Source: Pseudoselenomonas ruminantium
Lineage (GTDB): Bacteria > Bacillota > Negativicutes > Selenomonadales > Selenomonadaceae
Assembly (NCBI GenBank): GCA_002448495.1
Contig: DJYL01000114.1
Span: 2,971-26,108, forward strand
Length of the DNA: 23,138 nt
Direction of reading: 5' to 3'
The position numbers and the translations under genes were made by a program. Within the stretch, counting starts at the first letter, position 1; each line of letters begins with the position of its first letter. Below, in pieces: positions 17,236 to 23,138 of the stretch. The notes beneath the pieces are model-generated. The model did no database searches and was not told the origin of the DNA. It saw only the letters and a program-made list of their open reading frames with translations.

Positions 17236-19323
17236 ATGATTATTGGATGTGATTTTTTGCAACTGATGGACGGAATACAATATGTGAAAGGCGTGGGGCC
17301 GAAGAAAAAGGCGGAACTCAATCGGCTGGGCCTGTTTACCGTTTATGATTTAATAACGTATTTTCCCCGCACCTATGAAGACCAAAGCGTGCTCACGAAG
17401 ATTTCGGAGTTGCAGGCCGGAGAAAAGGCCACAGTGGCAGGCACGATTATGAATGTGTCTGAGCGTCAGGGCGGACGGCGTGGTATGAGTATTCTCATGG
17501 CATTGGTGGGGGATGGCACGGGAATACTGCAGGTGACCTGGTTTAATCAGAAGTATCTGAAAAGCAAATTGAAAGTGGGCAAAAAAGTTTTTGTCACCGG
17601 AAAAGCCGCTTATGCTTATGGAGGGCGGGGGCAGTTTGCCATGAGCCAGCTGACGAGTTTTCAGATACTGGAGGAAGACGATACGCCGGAGCATATGACA
17701 GGCATTATGCCGGTTTACCCGGCTACGGAAAAGCTGAACCAGAAGTTTTTTCGCAAGTTGTTGCAGGACTTGCTGACTGAGGAATTAAATATCAGCGAAC
17801 TGATTCCCAAGAGTGTGGCAGAACGGTATCAATTATGGCCGCGCCGAAAGGCCTTGCAGGCGATACACTTTCCTAAAGATTTTGCAGAACTGAAGGGAGC
17901 GCGTAATCAGCTGGCCTTTGAGGAACTTTACTTGATTCAATGTGGCTTGCTTTTGCTGAAACGGCAGGCACGGGAACATAGCAAAGGTATCCGGCATCTC
18001 ATGAGCAGCGAATTGGTGGCAAGACTGGAAAAATCGCTGTCCTTTGCCCTGACTGATGACCAGCAGCGCACCTGGCAGGAAATCCAGCGGGATATGGAAA
18101 GCTCGCTGCCCATGCGGCGGCTGGTACAGGGTGATGTAGGCTCCGGCAAAACGGTTATTGCTATGCTGGCTTTGGTCAAGACGGTAGAAAATGGCTATCA
18201 GGGAGCGCTTATGGCGCCTACGGAAATTCTGGCCAGCCAGCATTATGAGGGCTTTTGCAGGCAATTGGAACCATTGGGACTTCGGATAGGCTTTCTTTCC
18301 GGACGGCTGACGAAAAAGAAGCGGGAGGACATGTACGCGCAGATAGCTGGTCATCAAGTGGATATCGTAATTGGTACCCATGCCTTGATTCAGGAAGGCG
18401 TGGAGTTTGCAAAAATTGGTCTGGTGGTGACCGATGAACAGCATCGGTTTGGCATTGCCCAACGGGCGGAACTGGAAAAGAAGGGCAGCCTTATGCCGGA
18501 TGTTCTGGTTATGACGGCTACGCCGATTCCCCGAACAATGACGTTAACGGTTTATGGCGATTTGGATGTATCCCTTATCCGGCAGCTGCCGCCGGGACGC
18601 CAGCCTATCCGCACCTTTGTGCGCAAGCCGGACAGGCGGGATTTGATCTATGATTACGTTCATCAGCAATTAGCTGCGGGGCGTCAGGCTTATGTGGTAT
18701 GCCCGCTGATTGAGATGAATGAGGAAAGCGATTTGCCCTCGGCAGAGGAAGTTTATGATGAGCTGCGTTACGGCATTTTCCGGGATATGCCCTGCGGTCT
18801 TGTTCATGGACGGATGAAGGTTGCGGAAAAGGAACAGGTGATGCAGGATTTTTACGATAACAGGATAAAGCTTTTGGTGTCCACTACAGTTATTGAGGTG
18901 GGCGTAAATGTGCCCAATGCCAGCATCATGGTTGTGGAGAACGCAGAACGTTTCGGCCTGGCACAGCTGCATCAGCTGCGCGGGCGCATTGGCCGGGGGC
19001 AGTACAAGTCTTACTGTATACTGGTATCGCAAATGAAGACGGAGAATGCCAGAGAAAGACTCAAAATCATGGCGGAGACCAGTGATGGCTTCAAGCTGGC
19101 AGAGGAGGATTTGCGGCTGCGGGGGCCTGGGCAGTTCTTTGGCTCTATGCAGCATGGTCTGCCGGATTTGAAAGTAGCTGATGTGTTAAATGATATGGAC
19201 ATTTTGCTAAAAGCCCGTCAGGCTGCGCAGGAAACGGTGGCTAATCGAGAGGAACGAAGGGATGTACTGCCAATTTTGGCTTTGCAGTACAAGGAGCAGT
19301 TTGAAAATATTACCGATATCTAA
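17236..19323 (+). CDS. recG: ATP-dependent DNA helicase RecG
   Basis: A 695-residue protein, normal RecG length. The N-terminus has the family motif [33 protein letters not shown], followed by the OB-fold wedge domain (about 60-150) that grips branched DNA. The helicase core has Walker A GDVGSGKT (299-306), the RecG-type DEQH box (400-403), TATPIPRT, and QLRGRIGRG (580-588, motif VI). RecG remodels stalled replication forks and Holliday junctions. The start is uncertain: ATG 17236, TTG 17257 and ATG 17266 are all in frame, and none has a strong ribosome site. No clear promoter was found in the short gap before it. Confidence 0.97.
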   Translation: MIIGCDFLQLMDGIQYVKGVGPKKKAELNRLGLFTVYDLITYFPRTYEDQSVLTKISELQAGEKATVAGTIMNVSERQGGRRGMSILMALVGDGTGILQVTWFNQKYLKSKLKVGKKVFVTGKAAYAYGGRGQFAMSQLTSFQILEEDDTPEHMTGIMPVYPATEKLNQKFFRKLLQDLLTEELNISELIPKSVAERYQLWPRRKALQAIHFPKDFAELKGARNQLAFEELYLIQCGLLLLKRQAREHSKGIRHLMSSELVARLEKSLSFALTDDQQRTWQEIQRDMESSLPMRRLVQGDVGSGKTVIAMLALVKTVENGYQGALMAPTEILASQHYEGFCRQLEPLGLRIGFLSGRLTKKKREDMYAQIAGHQVDIVIGTHALIQEGVEFAKIGLVVTDEQHRFGIAQRAELEKKGSLMPDVLVMTATPIPRTMTLTVYGDLDVSLIRQLPPGRQPIRTFVRKPDRRDLIYDYVHQQLAAGRQAYVVCPLIEMNEESDLPSAEEVYDELRYGIFRDMPCGLVHGRMKVAEKEQVMQDFYDNRIKLLVSTTVIEVGVNVPNASIMVVENAERFGLAQLHQLRGRIGRGQYKSYCILVSQMKTENARERLKIMAETSDGFKLAEEDLRLRGPGQFFGSMQHGLPDLKVADVLNDMDILLKARQAAQETVANREERRDVLPILALQYKEQFENITDI

Positions 19324-19330
19324 TGTGTTT

Positions 19331-19372
19331 ATGTCGAGAACATCTTGACATAACCCATAGACATAGTATACA
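19331..19372 (+). promoter_or_regulatory. Predicted promoter of dapB-asd with an overlapping dyad
   Basis: A consensus TTGACA (19345-19350) and TATACA (19367-19372) are 16 nt apart. The -35 lies in the right arm of an imperfect 9-bp dyad, ATGTCGAGA (19331-19339) and TCTTGACAT (19343-19351), with 8 of 9 pairs and a 3-nt centre. The dyad has no T-run, so it looks more like an operator than a recG terminator. Confidence 0.6.
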
Positions 19373-19409
19373 ATATTTCTAGCTTTGAACAGCATAGGAG
19401 GCGTGTGTT

Positions 19410-20204
19410 TTGGTAACAGTATTAGTGAATGGTGCGTGCGGCCGCATGGGCCGGGCTGTGTTGAAAGCCGTTCAGGAAGCAGAGGATTTGCAGCTGGCAG
19501 GCGCTGTGGATATTGCAGGTGGGGCTGACTGCGGCGAACTGGCCGGATTATCCCCTAATGGGGTGCTGGTGGAGACGGATTTGCAGGCGGCACTCACGCG
19601 GATTAAGCCGGAGGTTATGATTGACTTTACCCGTCCGGATGTGGTCTTTGACAATGTAATGACGGCACTGAAGGCAAAGGTATCTCCGGTGGTGGGAACT
19701 ACCGGTCTCAGCGATGAGCAGAAGGCAGAAATCAAAAAGCTCTCTGAAGAAATGGATACCCCGGCTTTTATTGCGCCGAATTTTGCTATTGGTGCGGTAC
19801 TCATGATGGTTATGGCCAAGCAGGCGGCGAAATATATGCCGGATGTCGAAATCATTGAACTTCACCACGACAAGAAGCTGGATGCTCCTTCGGGCACAGC
19901 AGTACAGACGGCGGCTATGATTGCCGAAGTCCGCGCAAAGCATAAACAGGGACATCCCGAAGAAAAGGAAAAACTTGCCGGTGCCCGTGGAGCCGAATAT
20001 GAAGGCATGCATATCCATAGTGTGCGTCTGCCCGGCTATGTAGCGCATCAGGAAGTGATCTTTGGCGGTTTGGGGCAGACTCTGACCATTCGTCATGATT
20101 CGCTGAATCGCGAGTCTTTTATGCCCGGTGTAGTGCTGGCAGCACAGAAGGTGCGCAGCCTCAAGGGTCTGACGGTTGGCTTGGATAAACTCTTAGAGTT
20201 TTAA
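19410..20204 (+). CDS. dapB: 4-hydroxy-tetrahydrodipicolinate reductase
   Basis: A 264-residue protein beginning with TTG at 19410, 8 nt after an AGGAGG site; the N-terminal sequence VTVLVNGACGRMGRAVLKAV starts right there, so the TTG is well supported. GACGRMG is the nucleotide-binding loop, and ELHHDKKLDAPSGTA contains the catalytic His and the substrate-binding Lys/Ser-Gly-Thr of DapB. It reduces the dapA product to tetrahydrodipicolinate, the substrate of the DapL encoded at 8683-9918. It is followed by asd after 47 nt and is presumably cotranscribed with it. Confidence 0.97.
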   Translation: MVTVLVNGACGRMGRAVLKAVQEAEDLQLAGAVDIAGGADCGELAGLSPNGVLVETDLQAALTRIKPEVMIDFTRPDVVFDNVMTALKAKVSPVVGTTGLSDEQKAEIKKLSEEMDTPAFIAPNFAIGAVLMMVMAKQAAKYMPDVEIIELHHDKKLDAPSGTAVQTAAMIAEVRAKHKQGHPEEKEKLAGARGAEYEGMHIHSVRLPGYVAHQEVIFGGLGQTLTIRHDSLNRESFMPGVVLAAQKVRSLKGLTVGLDKLLEF

Positions 20205-20251
20205 GGCATATAAGCTTTAATGGCTTTTACAAGCGAAAGGAATGAATATCG

Positions 20252-21283
20252 ATGAAAAAGTATAATGTGGCAATTCTGGGCGCAACGGGCGCTGTAGGTC
20301 AGGAATTCTTAAATCTCATTGAGGAACGCAATTTCCCTTTTGCTGACCTCAAGATGCTGGCATCCAAACGCAGTGCGGGCAAAAAAATCCAGTTTATGGG
20401 AAAAGAGTATACCGTTGAGGAAGCTACGGTTGATTCCTTTAAGGATGTGGATATCGCCCTGTTTGCTGGCGGCGGTGCCAGTAAGGAATTTGCTCCTGCT
20501 GCTGTAAAAGCCGGTGCGGTGGTTATTGATAACTCCAGTACCTTCCGTATGGACCCGGAAGTTCCTTTGGTTGTGCCTGAGGTCAATCCGGAAGCGATTG
20601 CCCAACACAAGGGGATTATTGCCAATCCAAACTGCTCGACCATCATCATGGTTATGGCCTTGAAGCCGCTTTATGATATTGCCAAGATTAAACGTGTGGT
20701 GGTATCCACATATCAGGCTGTTTCCGGCGGCGGCAAGGAAGCTATGGCAGAACTTGAACAGCAGGTTGCGGATATCGTAGCAGGTAAGCCCGTTACGGCG
20801 AACATTCTGCCCGGTGCAGCCCTCAAGAAGCATTATCAGATTGCCTTCAACCTGTTGCCGCAGATTGATGTCTTCAAGGAAAACCTCTATACAAAAGAGG
20901 AAATGAAGATGATTGACGAGACAAAGAAAATCATGAGCGACAACGATATGCGCATCACGGCCACGACCATTCGCGTGCCGGTATACCGCAGCCATGCCGA
21001 GTCCGTCAATGTGGAATTCGAGGATGAAGTAAGCCTAGAAGCTGCCCGTAAGGCTCTCGAAGCATTCCCCGGTGTAGAGGTGGTGGATAACCCGGATGAA
21101 CAGCTCTATCCGCAGCCGCTCGAAACCTCCGGCAAGAACGATGTAGCTGTAGGCCGCCTGCGTAAGGACTATTCCATCGACCATGGTCTTAATATGTGGG
21201 TTTGCGGCGACCAGATTCGCAAAGGTGCCGCGCTCAATGCCCTGCAGATTGCCGAATACATGATTGCACACGATATGTTCTGA
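20252..21283 (+). CDS. asd: Aspartate-semialdehyde dehydrogenase
   Basis: A 343-residue protein with an AAAGGA ribosome site. The N-terminal NADP-binding motif is ILGATGAVGQEFLNLIEER, the catalytic cysteine is in NPNCSTI, and the substrate-binding and His-containing segment is VPVYRSHAESVNVEF. The length and motifs match the bacterial enzyme that reduces aspartyl phosphate to aspartate semialdehyde, the branch point for lysine/DAP, threonine and methionine. It is in an operon with dapB; dapA is absent from the window. A strong terminator follows at 21308-21340. Confidence 0.97.
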   Translation: MKKYNVAILGATGAVGQEFLNLIEERNFPFADLKMLASKRSAGKKIQFMGKEYTVEEATVDSFKDVDIALFAGGGASKEFAPAAVKAGAVVIDNSSTFRMDPEVPLVVPEVNPEAIAQHKGIIANPNCSTIIMVMALKPLYDIAKIKRVVVSTYQAVSGGGKEAMAELEQQVADIVAGKPVTANILPGAALKKHYQIAFNLLPQIDVFKENLYTKEEMKMIDETKKIMSDNDMRITATTIRVPVYRSHAESVNVEFEDEVSLEAARKALEAFPGVEVVDNPDEQLYPQPLETSGKNDVAVGRLRKDYSIDHGLNMWVCGDQIRKGAALNALQIAEYMIAHDMF

Positions 21284-21307
21284 TAAAAATTTCACAAATA
21301 TGGCCAG

Positions 21308-21340
21308 CCGCCGTCAAGTCTTACTTGACGGCGGTTTCTT
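21308..21340 (+). terminator. Intrinsic terminator of dapB-asd
   Basis: A perfect 11-bp GC-rich stem (CCGCCGTCAAG at 21308-21318 with CTTGACGGCGG at 21324-21334), a 5-nt loop, and TTTCTTTT after it. Confidence 0.93.
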
Positions 21341-21404
21341 TTCGTGCTAACATAAGTCGTGGGGTATAATTGATACATAGTAGTACGATAATCTATGATT
21401 ATAA

Positions 21405-21440
21405 TTCATGATAATGATAACCTCATGTTATCATTGGCAA
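21405..21440. promoter_or_regulatory. Inverted repeat resembling a Fur-type operator
   Basis: AATGATAAC (21413-21421) and its exact reverse complement GTTATCATT (21427-21435) flank CTCAT. With the preceding GATAAT (21410-21415) it reads GATAAT-GATAAC-(5 nt)-GTTATC, similar to the hexamer array of Fur boxes. TATAAT-like boxes occur nearby (21365-21370 and around 21400) but no confident -35 was found. It could also act as a small RNA hairpin. Confidence 0.35.
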
Positions 21441-21500
21441 AATAAAGTGTAATCATAGCTGTTGTTTATGAATAAGAATTGCCCCGCGTTAATAAAATCT

Positions 21501-21686
21501 GTTGCCGGAATCGAAGAAAGGAACTGGCAAGAAATAAGTTGGACATATTGCGCAGAATAAATTCATATATACAAGGCGGAGGAGGAAGACGTAGCGGTGC
21601 TACGCCGACCGACGACAACGCAGTATAGGTGAATTTAGGCAAGCAGGATGTCCGGGTTATTTCTGAACAGTTCCGCTGGTCGGCAC
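21501..21686. repeat. Long imperfect palindromic element (MITE- or REP-like)
   Basis: Nested inverted segments share one centre near 21597: GGAACTG 21520-21526 with CAGTTCC 21668-21674; AGAAATAA 21530-21537 with 21657-21664; GGACAT 21541-21546 with 21648-21653; TAAATTCA 21558-21565 with 21630-21637; TATAC 21568-21572 with GTATA 21623-21627; and CGTAGC 21590-21595 with GCTACG 21599-21604 at the tip. The outermost TGCCG (21503-21507) and CGGCA (21681-21685) roughly match. It has no open frame of note. It lies entirely between asd and the CoA-transferase gene, ending 20 nt before that start codon. A second copy was not noticed in this window, so its repetitive nature is inferred from the architecture. 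Confidence 0.7.
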
Positions 21687-21705
21687 TGATGAGGGAGGAT
21701 TTTCC

Positions 21706-23138
21706 ATGATTGATATTCTCGACCGCGTGCGCAACAAAGAGTTGCAGAGCAAGATTGTCACGGCGGAAGAAGCAGCAGCTTTTTTCAAAGAAGGCATGAA
21801 TGTTGCCACCAGTGGTTTTACTGCTTCGGCCTATCCGAAGGCTATTCCACTGGCACTGGCTGAACGGATGAAGAAAGAGCCGTTCACCATTAACCTCTGG
21901 ACAGGTGCTTCTACCGGCCCCGAGCTGGATGAGGCACTAGCCAAAGTCCACGGCATCAAGAAGCGTTTGCCTTATCAGACCGATAAGGATTTACGCAATG
22001 AAATCAACGACGGTTCCGTAGATTATTTGGATCTGCATCTTTCTGAATCAGCCCAGCTCAGCCGTTGCGGCTATCTTGGCAAAGTGGATGTAGCCGTTGT
22101 TGAAGCCTGTGCCATTACGGAGGAAGGCAACATCATCCCGACGACTTCGCTGGGTAATGCCGCTTCCTATGTGCAGAGCGCGGATACGGTTATCGTGGAA
22201 GTCAATACTTCACAGCCACTCGAACTTGAGGGTATGCATGATGTTTATACCCCGATGGATCCGCCAAATCGTTTGCCGATTCCGATTGTGAAGGCTACGG
22301 ATCGTGTGGGAACTCCTTATATTCCTTGCACGCCGGACAAGATTAAATACATCGTTCCTTGCGACATCCCCGACCATACGCGCCCGCTCAAGGCCATTGA
22401 CGAGGATTCACGCAAGATGAGCCAGTTCACGCTGGACTTCCTCAAGAAGGAAGTGGAAGCCGGCCGCATGCCGAAGAACCTGCTGCCGTTGCAGTCTGGT
22501 GTAGGTAATGTAGCCAATGCTGTAATGGCAGGTTTCGTTGATTCTGACCTCAAGGATTTGACGGTTTACACCGAAGTTATTCAGGACGGTATGCTCGACC
22601 TTATCGATGCCGGCAAACTTCTGATTGCTTCCGGTACGGCTTTCAGCCCGTCTCCAGAGGGTATGGCCCGCTTCTATAAGGATGTTGCCAAGTATAAGAA
22701 ATACCTGTTGCTGCGTCCGGAAGAGATTTCCAACAGCCCGGAAGTGGTGCACCGCCTTGGTGTTATCGCCATGAATACGGCTATCGAAGTGGACATCTAC
22801 GGCAACGTAAACTCCACCCATATCACGGGGACCAAGATGATGAATGGTATCGGCGGCAGCGGTGACTTTGCCCGCAACGCGTACCTGACCATTTTCTATA
22901 CGCCGTCTGTTGCCAAAGACGGCAAGATTTCCGCTATTGTGCCCATGTGCTCGCATATCGACCACACGGAACACGATGTGGATATCATCATTACGGAGCA
23001 GGGTATTGCAGACCTTCGTGGCAAAGCTCCTCGTGAGCGCGCGCTCGAAATCATCAATAACTGCGCCCATCCGGACTATCGTCCGATTCTGCTGGATTAC
23101 TTCAAACGAGCAACTGAAGCAACCCATCATGCGAACAC
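21706..23138 (+). CDS. Succinate/acetate CoA-transferase (acetyl-CoA hydrolase/transferase family; C-terminus beyond window)
   Basis: The ATG at 21706 has a GGGAGGA ribosome site. The frame is open for 477 codons to the window end; the family is about 500 residues, so only the last part is missing. It begins MIDILDRVRNKELQSKIVTAEEAAAFFKEGMNVATSGFT, typical of the succinyl-CoA:acetate / propionyl-CoA:succinate CoA-transferases. The catalytic glutamate that forms the CoA thioester is E290 in YTEVIQDG, and the oxyanion/CoA loop GIGGSGDF starts near residue 381. In propionate-forming Negativicutes such an enzyme recycles CoA between propionyl-CoA or acetyl-CoA and succinate. The donor/acceptor pair cannot be told from sequence. 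Its leader contains the palindromic element at 21501-21686 and a possible Fur-like site. Confidence 0.93.
   Translation, partial: MIDILDRVRNKELQSKIVTAEEAAAFFKEGMNVATSGFTASAYPKAIPLALAERMKKEPFTINLWTGASTGPELDEALAKVHGIKKRLPYQTDKDLRNEINDGSVDYLDLHLSESAQLSRCGYLGKVDVAVVEACAITEEGNIIPTTSLGNAASYVQSADTVIVEVNTSQPLELEGMHDVYTPMDPPNRLPIPIVKATDRVGTPYIPCTPDKIKYIVPCDIPDHTRPLKAIDEDSRKMSQFTLDFLKKEVEAGRMPKNLLPLQSGVGNVANAVMAGFVDSDLKDLTVYTEVIQDGMLDLIDAGKLLIASGTAFSPSPEGMARFYKDVAKYKKYLLLRPEEISNSPEVVHRLGVIAMNTAIEVDIYGNVNSTHITGTKMMNGIGGSGDFARNAYLTIFYTPSVAKDGKISAIVPMCSHIDHTEHDVDIIITEQGIADLRGKAPRERALEIINNCAHPDYRPILLDYFKRATEATHHAN

Larger units (their letters stand above)
21284..21705. other. 422-nt intergenic region before the CoA-transferase gene
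   Basis: From left to right it holds the asd terminator (21308-21340), an AT-rich stretch with several TATAAT-like boxes (21361-21410), the inverted repeat at 21405-21440, about 60 nt with nothing recognised, and the palindromic element (21501-21686). No gene was found in it. Confidence 0.7.

Noticed and set aside
22408..23130. Minus-strand frame of 240 codons at the right end
   Set aside because: It is antisense to the CoA-transferase gene, which has its catalytic Glu and GGSGDF motifs in the plus frame.

Overview
The window reads as a chromosomal segment of an anaerobic Negativicute (Selenomonas / Mitsuokella-like Firmicute with a diderm envelope). This is inferred from a mix of Firmicute-style control (a T-box upstream of pheST, AGGAGG ribosome sites, TTG starts) with a Tat-exported lipoprotein flavoenzyme, a membrane-anchored multihaem cytochrome c, lysine/DAP synthesis through DapL, and genes typical of succinate-propionate fermenters. 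No rRNA, tRNA, CRISPR array, transposase or phage gene was seen. Most of the window is housekeeping and core biosynthesis.

Layout. 1-2107: a divergent pair, a Tat lipoprotein flavin reductase (minus strand, cut by the window edge) and a five-haem NrfH-like cytochrome (plus strand), probably a quinol-to-flavoprotein electron transfer module. 2115-2666: a PadR-family regulator. 2749-6790: promoter, Phe-type T-box with attenuator, pheS, pheT and zapA, closed by a strong hairpin. 6899-8618: a methyl-accepting chemotaxis protein. 8683-9918 (minus): dapL. 10070-11458 (minus): a biotin-dependent carboxyltransferase subunit without its own biotin domain. 11459-11889: a 431-nt divergent intergenic region with a good promoter in each direction. 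11890-13549: an ACT-domain protein plus a PFL/UPF0210 protein. 13602-16684: nth, an ArgA-like acetyltransferase, aroF (DAHP synthase) and tyrA. 16852-17160: a small protein I do not recognise. 17236-19323: recG. 19410-21283: dapB-asd. 21284-21705: a 422-nt intergenic region with a terminator, an AT-rich Fur-like/hairpin site and a long imperfect palindromic element. 21706 to the right edge: a succinate/acetate CoA-transferase, cut by the window end.

How the genes fit together. asd, dapB and dapL are three steps of the diaminopimelate/lysine route in its aminotransferase variant. aroF and tyrA open the shikimate pathway and the tyrosine branch, while pheST consumes phenylalanine under T-box control. 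The carboxyltransferase subunit and the CoA-transferase fit carboxyl and CoA recycling in succinate-propionate metabolism, but they are not adjacent and that link is inference.

The two observations most worth following are the flavin reductase/cytochrome pair, where the flavoprotein has Phe at the position usually held by the catalytic Arg of fumarate reductases and the cytochrome has five rather than four haem motifs, and the roughly 155-185-nt palindromic element just before the CoA-transferase start codon. I see no clear evidence for an entirely new multi-gene system.
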